Shown: positions 48,215-57,140, counted from the stretch's first letter. The stretch is DNA of 64,000 nt from Micromonospora sp. Llam0 (GCF_003751085.1 NZ_RJJY01000001.1:1116001-1180000); one strand, 5' to 3'. Numbers and translations are program-made. Notes: generated by a model from the sequence alone, not told the origin.

Positions 48215-49209
48215 GACGCCTCATCGCCACCGGGTACGGCGAACCCGACCAGGTGCTCACCGTCGCCGACCTGCCCGACGACCCACCACCCGGCCCCGGC
48301 CAGATCCGGATCGCCATCGCCACCGTCGGGCTGAACTTCCTCGACGTGATGCTCTGCCGGGGCAGCTACCCGGTCCGCCCGGCGCCGCCGTTCACCCCCG
48401 GCGTCGAACTGGCCGGCCGGGTGGTGGCCACCGGCACCGGCGCCGAAGCGCTCGCCGACGCCGACGTGGTGGCCTGCCCGGCGTTGCCGCACGGCGCGCT
48501 CGGCGAGACCGTCACCATCGACGCGGCGCTCGCCGTACCGCGTCCGGCGGGCATCGACCCGGTCGTCGCCGCCGCCGTCCCGGTCACCTACCAGACCGCC
48601 TGGTTCGCGCTGGAGCGGGCCGCGGTCCGGCCCGGTGAGACGGTGCTGGTGCACGCCGGAGCCGGCGGCGTCGGCATCGCCGCCACCCAGCTGGCCGCCG
48701 CCCGGGGCGCCCGGGTGATCTGCACCGCCGGCGGGCCGGCGAAGACCGCGCTGTGCCGCGACAACGGCGCCGACGTCGCCATCGACTACCTGGTCGGCGA
48801 CTTCGTCGAGGCGGTACGCGACGCCACCGGCGGCGCCGGCGTGGACGTGATCGTCGACCCGGTCGGCGGGGACGTGTTCACCCGGTCGCTGGACTGCCTG
48901 GCGTTCGAGGGCCGGCTCGTCGCGGTCGGTGCGGCCGGAGGCGACCCGCCGCCGGTGGACCCGATGCGGCTGATCGCCGGCAACCACACTCTGATCGGGC
49001 TCTCCTGGGGCTCGGCGTACCCGTGGACCCGGCCGGACGCGGTCGCCCAGGCGTACCAGCGGATCTTCGACCTGATCACGGCCGGCACGGTCCGGCCCCC
49101 GGTGAACCGGGTCGTCGACCTGGCCGGCACCCCGGCCGCGCTCGCCGACCTGGCCGACCGGCGCACCACCGGAAAGATCATCGTCCGGATCGACCCGAGG
49201 GAGCAGTGA
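48211..49209 (+). CDS. NADPH:quinone-oxidoreductase-like enzyme (MDR superfamily)
   Basis: 332 residues with a GroES-like N-terminal domain (VGLNFLDVMLCRGSYPVRPA) and a Rossmann domain with VLVHAGAGGVGIAATQLAAA. Zinc ligands of classical alcohol dehydrogenases are absent, so it belongs to the zinc-free quinone-oxidoreductase/enoyl-reductase branch. It overlaps the TIGR04076 gene as TGATG. Confidence 0.88.
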   Translation: MRRLIATGYGEPDQVLTVADLPDDPPPGPGQIRIAIATVGLNFLDVMLCRGSYPVRPAPPFTPGVELAGRVVATGTGAEALADADVVACPALPHGALGETVTIDAALAVPRPAGIDPVVAAAVPVTYQTAWFALERAAVRPGETVLVHAGAGGVGIAATQLAAARGARVICTAGGPAKTALCRDNGADVAIDYLVGDFVEAVRDATGGAGVDVIVDPVGGDVFTRSLDCLAFEGRLVAVGAAGGDPPPVDPMRLIAGNHTLIGLSWGSAYPWTRPDAVAQAYQRIFDLITAGTVRPPVNRVVDLAGTPAALADLADRRTTGKIIVRIDPREQ

Positions 49210-49565
49210 TGAGCGACCAGAGCACCGGTGCCGCCAGCGAAGGTGTCGCCGGCGGCGACATGGAGGTTTACGACCTGCGGGTCAGCGTGGACCGGATCAC
49301 CGGCCGGTCGGTGTGCGGGATGGCCGTCGGCGACCACTTCGACCTGACCGACAGCGCGCATCTGAAGATCCCGGAGGGGAAGCACTTCTGTGTGTACGCG
49401 CTCGCCTCGGTGCTGCCGTTCCTGGCCGCCAAGCAGCGCGACATGCCGCCGGGGGACTGGCTGGAACGCGACACCCTGTTCGCCTGCCCGGACCCGGAGG
49501 AGGGCCTGGTCATGCGGGTCGAACGGACCTGCAAGCGGCGGATGAACTCGGCCGACCTGACCTGA
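49209..49565 (+). CDS. TIGR04076-family protein
   Basis: 118 residues with the TIGR04076 signature: VYDLRVSVDRITGRSVCGMA, VGDHFDL, GKHFCVYALASVLPFLAA, PGDWLERDTLFACPDPEEG. The conserved cysteines (VCGM, HFCVY, FACPDP) may bind metal or stabilise the fold. The family is linked with redox enzymes in many bacteria, without a defined function. Confidence 0.82.
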   Translation: MSDQSTGAASEGVAGGDMEVYDLRVSVDRITGRSVCGMAVGDHFDLTDSAHLKIPEGKHFCVYALASVLPFLAAKQRDMPPGDWLERDTLFACPDPEEGLVMRVERTCKRRMNSADLT

Positions 49566-49581
49566 ATCATCGGAGGTTCGC

Positions 49582-50592
49582 GTGGCTGTGGAAATTGGAC
49601 TCGGACTGCAGAGCGACAAACGCGCCGGCGACTACGCCCGGCTGGCCCGCGCCGCCGAGGCGTACGGCTTCGACGTGCTGAGCGTCTTCGGTGACCTGAT
49701 GTACCAGCCGCCGATCTTCCCACTGCTGGAGATGGCCGCCGCCACTGATCGGGTCCGGCTCGGCACCGCCTGCCTCAACCCGTACTCGATGGCGCCGTAC
49801 GAGATCGCCGGCCAGCTCGCCGCGCTCGACCTGGCCTCGCACGGGCGGGCCTACCTGGGGCTGGCCCGCGGCACCTGGCTCGGCGCGGTCGGCATCGAGC
49901 AGCCGCGCCCGCTGACCGTGCTCGCCGAGGCCGCCGAGGTGATCCGTCGGCTGCTGCGCGGCGACCGGTCCGGATTCGACGGCAAGGTGTTCCGGCTGGC
50001 CCCGGACACCGCCCTGCGGTACGCGGTGCACCGTCCGGATCCGCCGCTGCTGCTCGGCGCGTGGGGGCCACGCGGTGCCGCGCTCGCCGGCCGGATCGCC
50101 GACGAGATCAAGGTCGGCGGCAGCGCCAACCCGGACATGGTGCCGGTGATCCGCGACCGGCTGCGTCCCGGCGCCGACGCCGCCGGCCGCTCCGTCGACG
50201 ACGTCGGCATCGTGTTCGGCGCGGTGACCGTGGTGGACACCGACGGCGACGCGGCGCGGGCGAAGGCCCGCACCGAAGTGGCGATGTACCTGGCGGTGGT
50301 CGCCGACCTGGACCCGACCGTGACCGTGCCGGACGAGTTGCTGGCACAGGTCAAGTCGCTGGTGGCGGCCGGCCGCGACGTCGACGCCGGCCGGCTGGTG
50401 CCCGACGACCTGCTGGACCGGTTCGCCTTCTCCGGCACCCCGGAGCAGGTGGCCGCCCAGGCACAGGGGCTGATCGACGCCGGGGTGCGCCGGGTCGAGT
50501 TCGGCACCCCGCACGGGCTCACCGACGATCGTGGCGTGGAGCTGCTCGGCAGCGCGGTGCTGCCGCTGCTACGTAGGGAGGCTTCCCGATGA
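49582..50592 (+). CDS. LLM-class flavin-dependent oxidoreductase (probably F420-dependent)
   Basis: 336 residues of a luciferase-like TIM barrel: EIGLGLQSDKRAGDYARLAR at the N-terminus, VRLGTACLNPYSMAPYEIAG, ASHGRAYLGLARGTWLG (a typical F420-binding region in methylene-H4MPT-reductase-like enzymes), LLLGAWGPRGAALAGRIADE. The GTG at 49582 has CGGAGG 5 bases upstream. It overlaps the hydrolase gene by 4 bases. F420 is abundant in actinomycetes, so an F420 reductase or monooxygenase step is likely; substrate unknown. Confidence 0.85.
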   Translation: MAVEIGLGLQSDKRAGDYARLARAAEAYGFDVLSVFGDLMYQPPIFPLLEMAAATDRVRLGTACLNPYSMAPYEIAGQLAALDLASHGRAYLGLARGTWLGAVGIEQPRPLTVLAEAAEVIRRLLRGDRSGFDGKVFRLAPDTALRYAVHRPDPPLLLGAWGPRGAALAGRIADEIKVGGSANPDMVPVIRDRLRPGADAAGRSVDDVGIVFGAVTVVDTDGDAARAKARTEVAMYLAVVADLDPTVTVPDELLAQVKSLVAAGRDVDAGRLVPDDLLDRFAFSGTPEQVAAQAQGLIDAGVRRVEFGTPHGLTDDRGVELLGSAVLPLLRREASR

Positions 50593-51749
50593 CAGTCGAC
50601 GGTGTACTCGTCGTCGCCGGCCCGGGGCTGGCCGTCGACCCGGAGCTGCTGCGTGGCCTGGTCGTCGCCGAAGCGGCCGGGCTCGGCGTGGTCGGTGACT
50701 TCGTGGTCGCCGCCGACGCCGACGAGATCCGCGGCCTGCTCGACGGTGTCGGCAGCGTCGGCGGGCGCGCGGTGGTGCTGCTGCCCGGCCCGGACCCGGC
50801 GGTACGGGCACTGCTGACCGCCGACGGCCGCTGGGCGGGACGCACCGTCCACTACGACCCGCAGGTGACCGACCCGCAGCCGACCGGTCCTGGCTCGGTC
50901 CATCTGTCCGGTCGGGGAGTGTGGGGGCTGGCCTGGGCGATCCGGCACGCCGTGCACCGGCTGCGCCGCCCGGCGCTGCGGATCGCGTACGGCCCGGACC
51001 CGGAACAATGGGGCGAGCTGCGGCTACCGGCCGATCCGCCTGATGTGTCCGCCGGGCCGTTGCCGGTGGCGGTGCTGCTGCACGGTGGCTTCTGGCGGTC
51101 GATCTGGGCGGCGGACCTGATGGACGCGCTCGCCGTCGACCTGGCCGATCGGGGCTACGCGGCGTGGAACCTGGAGTACCGCCGGCCGGACCGGCATGGC
51201 TGGCCGGCGACCACCGCCGACGTGGCGACCGGGCTGGCGGTGCTGGCCAACCTGCCGGAGCTGACCGGCGGCGCGGTGCCGGACGGTCTGCTCGACCTGG
51301 ACCGGGTCGCGGTGTTCGGCCACTCGGCCGGCGGGCAGTTGGCGGTGCGGCTGGCCGCCGACGGCGGCCCGGTGCCGGTGGCGTTGGCGGTCTCCCTGGC
51401 CGGGGTGCTGGACCTGGCGGAAGGGGACCGGCGGCAGGTCGGCACCGGTGCGGTCGCCGCCGCGCTCGGCGGTGGCCACGACATCGTGCCGCAGGTGTAC
51501 GCCGCCTCGGATCCGATGGCCCGGCTGCCGATCGGGGTGCCACAGCTGATCGTCCAGGGTGCCGGTGACGACCTGGACCTGATCGACTTCAACCGCCGGT
51601 ACGTAGCGGCGGCGCGGGCCGCCGGGGAGGACCCGGGCTGGCTGGAGCAGCCGGGTGACCACTTCTCGGTGATCGACCCGGCTGCACCGATCTGGCAGGC
51701 GACGATGACGCAGGTGGACCGGATCCTGGACCGGGTCCCGGGCCGGTGA
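50589..51749 (+). CDS. Kynurenine-formamidase-like alpha/beta hydrolase with degenerate AroQ-like N-terminal domain
   Basis: 386 residues in two domains. Residues about 5-135 look like a type II dehydroquinase (AroQ) fold: GVLVVAGPGL first strand, VVLLPGPDPAVRALL where AroQ has NPGAYTHTS, and a closing helix GVWGLAWAIRHAVHRL; the catalytic Tyr and His are not visible. Residues about 140-386 are an alpha/beta hydrolase with oxyanion HGGFW (about 165), nucleophile GHSAGG (about 243), acidic GAGDD (about 324) and GDHF His (about 357), closest to arylformamidase/KynB-like enzymes. It probably hydrolyses an N-formyl or amide product. Last gene of the operon. Confidence 0.75.
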   Translation: MTVDGVLVVAGPGLAVDPELLRGLVVAEAAGLGVVGDFVVAADADEIRGLLDGVGSVGGRAVVLLPGPDPAVRALLTADGRWAGRTVHYDPQVTDPQPTGPGSVHLSGRGVWGLAWAIRHAVHRLRRPALRIAYGPDPEQWGELRLPADPPDVSAGPLPVAVLLHGGFWRSIWAADLMDALAVDLADRGYAAWNLEYRRPDRHGWPATTADVATGLAVLANLPELTGGAVPDGLLDLDRVAVFGHSAGGQLAVRLAADGGPVPVALAVSLAGVLDLAEGDRRQVGTGAVAAALGGGHDIVPQVYAASDPMARLPIGVPQLIVQGAGDDLDLIDFNRRYVAAARAAGEDPGWLEQPGDHFSVIDPAAPIWQATMTQVDRILDRVPGR

Positions 51750-51807
51750 CGGGCCGGTGACGGGCCGGACCCGGTCAGCTGACCCGAAATTATGACGTGT
51801 CAGTGAA

Positions 51808-51833
51808 CATGTTGCCCACTAGTGGGCAACATG
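51808..51833. terminator. Perfect 26-bp palindrome between convergent genes
   Basis: Positions 51808-51820 and 51821-51833 are exact reverse complements (arm CATGTTGCCCACT, centre ACTAGT). It lies 59 bases after the hydrolase stop and 5 bases before the regulator stop. A bidirectional terminator is the simplest reading; a protein-binding operator is an alternative. A triple GGGCCGGTGAC-like repeat directly follows the hydrolase stop. Confidence 0.5.
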
Positions 51834-51837
51834 GCGG

Positions 51838-52455
51838 TCAGAACAGCCGCGGGGTGACCACCGACACCACGGTGGTCACCTGGTCGGTGTCGTTGTACAG
51901 CCGGTGTGGGGTGCTGGACCGCAGGTGCAGGCTGTCGCCCGGGTAGAGCCGGTGCTCCACCCCGTCGACCTCGTACAGCAACTCGCCGCTGACCACGTAG
52001 GCGAACTCCTCACCGAAGTGCCCGTACGCCTCCTCGCGGCGCCCGCCCGGCGCGATGTGCACCAGCATCGGCTCCAGCACCAGGTTGGGGCCGCGGTCGG
52101 AGAGCATCCGGTAGGTCTGCTGGCCGGAGACGTACTCGGTGGCACCGTTGTCGGCCCGGGTGAGGGTGAAGTGCACCGGCAGGCTGCCCTGCGGGTCCTC
52201 GGCGGTTTCGGTCGGCTCCGCGCTGAAGAACTCGGCGACCGGCCGGTCCAGGGCGGCGGCGACGCTGTTGAGCGCGGTCAGCCCGATCGACGAGACACCC
52301 CGCTCGACCTGGGACAGGAACCCGATCGACAGGTTGGCGCGGCTGGCCAGACCGCGCAGGGTCAGCCCCTGCTCCTTGCGGAACTGGCGCATCCGGGCGC
52401 CGACCAGATCCTGGCGTGCGTCGCCGTCGGCGACGACGCGATCAGACCTGCGCAC
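51838..52455 (-). CDS. XRE-family regulator with C-terminal cupin
   Basis: 205 residues. The helix-turn-helix spans about 20-72 (MRQFRKEQGLTLRGLASRAN, SIGFLSQVERGVSS) and a cupin_2 sensor domain about 120-200 (EEAYGHFGEEFAYVVSGELL, LYPGDSLHLRSSTPHRLYN). This PuuR/SinR-type architecture usually controls catabolic genes for amines, amino acids or related compounds, with the cupin sensing the ligand. It is convergent with the hydantoinase operon and is its likely regulator. A perfect GTTCGAT-GGT-ATCGAAC operator lies 54 bases upstream of the ATG. Confidence 0.88.
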   Translation of the reverse strand: MRRSDRVVADGDARQDLVGARMRQFRKEQGLTLRGLASRANLSIGFLSQVERGVSSIGLTALNSVAAALDRPVAEFFSAEPTETAEDPQGSLPVHFTLTRADNGATEYVSGQQTYRMLSDRGPNLVLEPMLVHIAPGGRREEAYGHFGEEFAYVVSGELLYEVDGVEHRLYPGDSLHLRSSTPHRLYNDTDQVTTVVSVVTPRLF

Positions 52456-52508
52456 CGGACCTCCCGAGACCCCCCGCGCGGACCGCCCGCCGGGCCGCGC
52501 CGATTCTT

Positions 52509-52525
52509 GTTCGATGGTATCGAAC
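52509..52525. promoter_or_regulatory. Operator-like inverted repeat upstream of the XRE-cupin gene
   Basis: GTTCGAT and ATCGAAC (7 bp, perfect) are separated by GGT. Position in the regulator's own promoter suggests autoregulation. A weaker GTTC-AC-GAAC element sharing the preceding TCTTGTTC lies upstream of the ABC operon (35021-35034). Confidence 0.5.
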
Positions 52526-52617
52526 TAACTGCCCCAACCGGAACCCCGACCGGACCTCGTGGAGGAGGGCTACGGGGTCGTAGCGCTGAGTAGTTGTTCG
52601 TTGTGCTCACTGTTCGT

Positions 52618-52640
52618 TACCCGTTGGCGTCGAACGGGTA
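52618..52640. other. Hairpin in the leader region before the giant surface-protein gene
   Basis: TACCCGTT (52618-52625) pairs perfectly with AACGGGTA (52633-52640), 7-nt loop, about 40 bases upstream of the predicted promoter. Regulatory meaning unknown. Confidence 0.35.
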
Positions 52641-52678
52641 CGCCGTGTCCGCTTTGTGGTTGCAGGTTGTGACGGGCA

Positions 52679-52708
52679 TTTACGCCGATCGTTCAGGGCC
52701 CTTATAGT
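52679..52708 (+). promoter_or_regulatory. Promoter of the giant surface-protein gene
   Basis: TTTACG (-35, 52679-52684), 18-bp spacer and TATAGT (-10, 52703-52708), 36 bases before the ATG at 52745. Confidence 0.5.
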
Positions 52709-52744
52709 TCGGGCACTGACTGGCGTCAATCACGGGGGTGCCGG

Positions 52745-55504
52745 ATGGCAGGCGTGCGCATGGGCGGTTCGCGGCGCTACTGGGCCGCGACAATGGCCGC
52801 ATCGGTAGCCCTGACAGGACTGGCGGTGCCGGCACGCGTGGCCGCTGCTCCCACCAGCTCTCCGCCACAGGCCTGTGTGGATGAGCAGGCAGACGCAGCC
52901 TCGGCGACGCGAATGGTTGAGATCTGTGGCCGGCGGGTCGAGCTTCTCGCCGAGCGTACGGAGTGGACACAGACCTTCGTCAACGTCGACGGTTCGCGGA
53001 CCTTGGAGCAGACCATCGAGCCGGCCCGGGTCCGTAAGGGAAGCGCATGGGTGCCAGTCGACACCACCCTCAAGATGACGGCCAACGGCCCGGCGCCACG
53101 GTCAACGGTGCTGCCGATGGTCTTCTCCGGAGGCGGCGATGCCCCACTTGCCCGGCTCCGGGACGGCGAGCGAGAGCTGGCGATGATCTGGCCGTCTCGG
53201 CTGCCGAAGCCCGAGCTGGCGGGTGCGACCGCAATCTACCGGGACGTACTGCCTGACGTCGATCTACAGGTGACCGCGCAGCCGTTGGGCTTCTCCGAGG
53301 TGCTGGTGGTACGTTCCCGCGAGGCAGCGGCGGATCCGGACCTCGCGTCACTGCGGTTCGGGCTGGAGACGAAGGGCGTCACGGTGGGCGCAACCGCCTC
53401 GGGCGGGCTGGCCGCCCGCGACGACAAAGGCGCCGTCGTATTTGCCGCGCCTGCACCTCTGATGTGGGACTCCACTGAGTCCGCGGAGGCCGAAACCGAC
53501 GCGGCACCGGAGAGGGCCACCCGGGAGAAGGACACGCAGGAGTCCGCACCGCAGCGCAAAACTGACTCAGCAGAGCAGCAGCAGCTGGATCAGTCGTCGA
53601 CCGCGGAGGTCGCACCCGACCAGCCCGCCATCCCCGAGGCCGCCCATCGGGCGGTGATGCCGGTCCGCGTCAACGGGGACTCGATGACCATCCTGCCGGA
53701 CAAGACGATGCTGACCGACCCACGGACAAAGCTACCGATCTATATCGACCCGTCCTGGACCGGTGGGATCGTCAGCAACGCGTGGACGACGGTGTGGAGC
53801 AAGTACAAGTCGAGCTCGTTTTGGCAGAACTCGTCGGCGTTGTACAACGGTTCGACATACGGATCGGCGGGTGCCGGGCGGACCGAAGACTGCTCCGGGT
53901 GCAGCGACTACATCATCCGGTCGTTCTTTCGGATGAATACATCAAAGGTTGCAGGGAAGAACATCGTCAAGGCTGAGTTTCGGGTCGAGCAGCGGCACGC
54001 GTGGACATGCAGCCCGAAGAGCAATGCGAAATTGTGGCTGACCGGGGCGATCTCGTCGAGCACGACGTGGAACAACCAGCCCACCTGGAACGGCAGCTAC
54101 ACGGCACAGACCTCGGGAAACCGCAAGCATGGGGCTGCGCACGGCTGCCTCGGCACCGGCACCATCGAGTTCAACGTGACGTCAATGGTGGCGAAGGCCG
54201 CGTCCAGTAAATGGTCGAACCTGACCGTAGGTCTGCGGGCTGTCGACGAGGGCACCAAGAACCAGTGGAAGCGGTTCAATCACTCCTCACCGAAGCTGGC
54301 GATCACCTACAACACCGACCCGAACGCACTGACGGACCGCAAGTCCGATGGAAAGGCCTGCGCCACCGGGGCGTCACGGCCGTACGTGTTGACGACCACG
54401 CCGATCCTCGCGGCCAAGCACTCCGACCCGGACTCTGACCAGCAGTCGCTGACAACCGACTTCTACTGGTGGCCGGTCGGCGGTGCCCGTAGCGAGACGA
54501 ACAAGGTCTCCCAGTCGGCGGGGAACCCGTCGACGGTGTCACGGGCGATCCCGTCCGGGCGATTGACTGACGGCACGAGCTACGTGTGGCAGGCCCGCAC
54601 CTGGGACGGTTCACGTCATGGGGTGTGGTCCGGGACCTGTGAGTTCACCGTAGACGCGACACCGCCGCCACCGCCGGCGAGCGTCGACTCCACGAACTAC
54701 CCCGATGACGGCGTGCCGCGCGGCGGCGTAGGTCTGCCTGGCACGTTCACCGTGACCGCGCCGACTGTCCGCCCGTTCGAGGTCAAAGAGTACGCGTACA
54801 GCTTCGACCCAGCTGTGATGACGGCGGCGAAGACTATGTCGGCACGAACGACAGACTACGGCGCGTCGGTCACCGTGGTGCCGCCGCACGACGGCGTGAA
54901 CGTGCTGTACGTGTGGTCGAAGGACCACGCTGGCCGATTCTCCACGCCCGTGTCGTATACATTCAGCGTTCGGGCCGGCGCCGGCCCTGCCGCCGAGTGG
55001 ACGTTCGAGGAGACCGGGGCAACCGCTACCGACGTCTCCGGCCACGGCAACACCCTGACCGTCGGCGCATTGGCGACCCGGGTGGCCGGCCGGTCCGGGA
55101 CCGGTACGGCACTGTCGCTGCCGGGCACCGCAGCGGCCACCAAGGCCGGCGCGCTCAGCACGCCGCACCCCGACACCGGTGTCTCGACACAGGTCCGCAC
55201 CGATGTGAGCTTCACCGTCGCAGCCTGGGTCAGGATCAACTCCACCGCGGGAACTGGCCTACAGACCGTGGTCAGTGCGAACGGCTCCCGGACGTCCGCG
55301 TACCACCTCGGCTACGCCGGCGGCAACCAACGCTGGCGATTCACCATGGCGGCGGCCGACGTCGACAACCCCACGCTGTACAGCGTGCTGTCCAACGAGG
55401 CACCCACCGCAGGCAGGTGGACTCACCTCGCCGGGGTCTACGACGCCTCGACCAAGCAGATGACGCTCTACGTCAACGGTGTGCTCCAGACCGCACTGAC
55501 CTAA
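52745..55504 (+). pseudogene. Giant secreted DNRLRE/LamG protein, 5' fragment (interrupted by IS)
   Basis: The first 919 codons of a much larger gene. Signal peptide near residues 10-35, then an N-terminal region with acidic low-complexity segment (about 240-300). A DNRLRE-type beta-sandwich domain follows (about 345-530, including SFFRMNTSKVAGKNIVKAEF and SSSTTWNNQPTWNGSYTAQT), then an Fn3-like domain with WQARTWDGSRHGVWSG, and a LamG/concanavalin-like domain starting near residue 740 (AAEWTFEETGATATDVSGHG). The frame ends at a TAA created inside the left end of the IS element, in the middle of the LamG domain (LYVNGVLQT). Removing the IS and one target copy restores the frame to 57140 onwards, giving about 2178 codons in all. 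A truncated secreted product is still possible. Confidence 0.8.
55483..55493. repeat. IS target-site duplication, left copy
   Basis: GCTCCAGACCG, 11 bp, identical to 57130-57140. Confidence 0.9.
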
Positions 55505-55571
55505 ACTTTGGTCGTTTTGTGGGTAATAGCGCCGGTTTCGGGGTGGGTGTGGGTCGGGTGCGGGACGTGAA

Positions 55572-55627
55572 GAAGCTCCTGGTAGGACATGGATTGACTA
55601 GATCAACATGTTCCAACCAGGAGCTTC
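55572..55627 (+). promoter_or_regulatory. Start-region hairpin that can hide the transposase ribosome-binding site
   Basis: GAAGCTCCTGGT (55572-55583) pairs perfectly with ACCAGGAGCTTC (55616-55627). The right arm contains AGGAG, the Shine-Dalgarno for GTG 55629. Transcripts entering from the host gene include both arms and would mask the RBS, a known way for IS elements to avoid read-through activation. Confidence 0.55.
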
Positions 55628-55628
55628 G

Positions 55629-57122
55629 GTGTCGAATTCTGCCATGCTGTCCGCCAGCGCGGTGCGACAGGCCGCCGATCAGCGGGAGACGCTGCGGGCA
55701 GCGGTGATCGCCGGGCCCGCCGGTGTCGGGACCCTCGACGAGCAGGTGACCGGCCGGTTGTGGCCACTCCTGGCCGATGCCGCACTGATCGAACGGGCGC
55801 GGGCCACGGTCGGGCACGTCGACGCCCGGCGGCGGGTGCTGACCGGAGCGGTCACGGTGATGATCGTGCTCGGGCTGTGCCTGTTCCGGCGGGAGAGCAC
55901 ATCGGTGGTGACCGCACGGGTGACCTCACGGCTCCCCCGGACCCGGGTGGAGGGCGCACCGACCGCCGCGGCGGTGTCGAAAGCCCGGGGCAGACTCCCC
56001 GCAGCGGTGCACCAGCGGGTGTTCACCGACGCCGCCCGGTCCACACCGACGTTCGGGCCCGAGTCGTACGCGTTCGGTCTGCTGGTCACCGCGATCGACG
56101 GCACCGTGTTCGACCTGGCCGACACGACACGGACACGGGCCGGGTTCACCACCCCGACCGGCGGCCGGTTCCCCCAGGCCCGGATGGTCGCCCTGGTCGC
56201 CTGCGGCACCCGCTGGATCCTCGCCGCCCGCATCGCCTCCTCCGGGACCAGCGAACAGGCCCTCGCCGACGACCTGATCGGCGAACTCCAACCCGGCACC
56301 ATCAACCTCGCCGACCGGGGCTTCTTCTCCATGGACCGCTGGACGCGGGCGGCCGCCACCGGGGCGCACCTGCTGTGGCGGGTCAAGAACGGCGCCCGGA
56401 GCCTGCCCGCCCGACTGGTCGAGGTCCTCCCCGACGGCTCCGCGCTCGTGCAACTCGCCGAGTCCGACGCGATGCTGTCCCGCCGCCGCACCACCCGCGC
56501 CGACCGCACCCTGCCCCGACTCCGTCCGACACTCGCCCGTCTGGTCGAGTTCACCGTCACCACCCGCGACCGCGCCGGCCGCACCACCCACAGCCGCTAC
56601 CGCGTCCTGACCACCCTGCTCGACCACCACCGTCACCCCGCCACCACACTCGCCGCGCTCTACGCCGAACGATGGCAGATCGAACTCACCTACGGACGAC
56701 TGAAGACCACCCTGCGGGGACCCCGCACCCGACCACGCGGACACACCCCCGAACTCGCCTACCAGGAACTCTGGGCGCTACTGACCGTCTACAACGCCCT
56801 CGTCCGACTCGCCGTGACCACCGCCGTCGACCTGAACATCGACCCCGACGCGGTCAGCTTCGCCACCGTCCTCGCCCTGACCCGCGCACACCTCGCAAGC
56901 CAGGACCCCGCACCCTGCGTCAACTGCGGACACGACGACCCCGACCCCACCACCACCCTGCTCACCGCGATCGCCGCCCAACCCCACAACCGACACACCC
57001 GCACCCGCACCGGCCCCCGCACCAAACGACAACGACGAACACAACGCACCCGCGACGTCACCTACGAGATAACCATCACCCAGACCGACCTACCCAAAGC
57101 CAGCAAAACGGCCAAAGTTTAG
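55629..57122 (+). CDS. IS4-family DDE transposase
   Basis: 497 residues from GTG 55629 (AGGAG at 55619-55623); an upstream in-frame ATG at 55608 would add 7 residues but has no RBS. Catalytic residues: first Asp in VTAIDGTVFDLADT, second in NLADRGFFSMDRW, and Glu in the IS4 signature Y-x2-R-x3-E-x6-K (YAERWQIELTYGRLK, about residue 345). The C-terminus carries a CVNCGHDDPDP segment and a basic tail. The frame is intact. It ends inside the right inverted repeat. Confidence 0.92.
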   Translation: MSNSAMLSASAVRQAADQRETLRAAVIAGPAGVGTLDEQVTGRLWPLLADAALIERARATVGHVDARRRVLTGAVTVMIVLGLCLFRRESTSVVTARVTSRLPRTRVEGAPTAAAVSKARGRLPAAVHQRVFTDAARSTPTFGPESYAFGLLVTAIDGTVFDLADTTRTRAGFTTPTGGRFPQARMVALVACGTRWILAARIASSGTSEQALADDLIGELQPGTINLADRGFFSMDRWTRAAATGAHLLWRVKNGARSLPARLVEVLPDGSALVQLAESDAMLSRRRTTRADRTLPRLRPTLARLVEFTVTTRDRAGRTTHSRYRVLTTLLDHHRHPATTLAALYAERWQIELTYGRLKTTLRGPRTRPRGHTPELAYQELWALLTVYNALVRLAVTTAVDLNIDPDAVSFATVLALTRAHLASQDPAPCVNCGHDDPDPTTTLLTAIAAQPHNRHTRTRTGPRTKRQRRTQRTRDVTYEITITQTDLPKASKTAKV

Positions 57123-57129
57123 GTCAGTG

Positions 57130-57140
57130 GCTCCAGACCG
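57130..57140. repeat. IS target-site duplication, right copy
   Basis: GCTCCAGACCG, identical to 55483-55493. Confidence 0.9.

Larger units (their letters stand above)
55494..57129 (+). mobile_element. IS4-family insertion sequence, 1636 bp
   Basis: Ends are 26-bp inverted repeats (55494-55519 and 57104-57129) beginning CACTGACCTAAACTTTGG, with one mismatch at position 19. It is flanked by an exact 11-bp direct repeat, the length typical of IS4-family elements. It contains one intact transposase gene in the same direction as the disrupted host gene. Exact duplication, near-identical ends and intact frame indicate a recent insertion. Confidence 0.93.

Noticed and set aside
51749..51780. GGGCCGGTGAC triple repeat as an iteron or attachment site
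   Set aside because: Only three short, partly degenerate copies directly after a stop codon and no replication or integrase gene nearby; simple slippage is sufficient.
55760..57129. Continuous frame through the IS into the giant protein gene
   Set aside because: Within the IS it is an out-of-frame shadow of the transposase; it joins the real downstream frame only by chance, so it is not a fusion protein.
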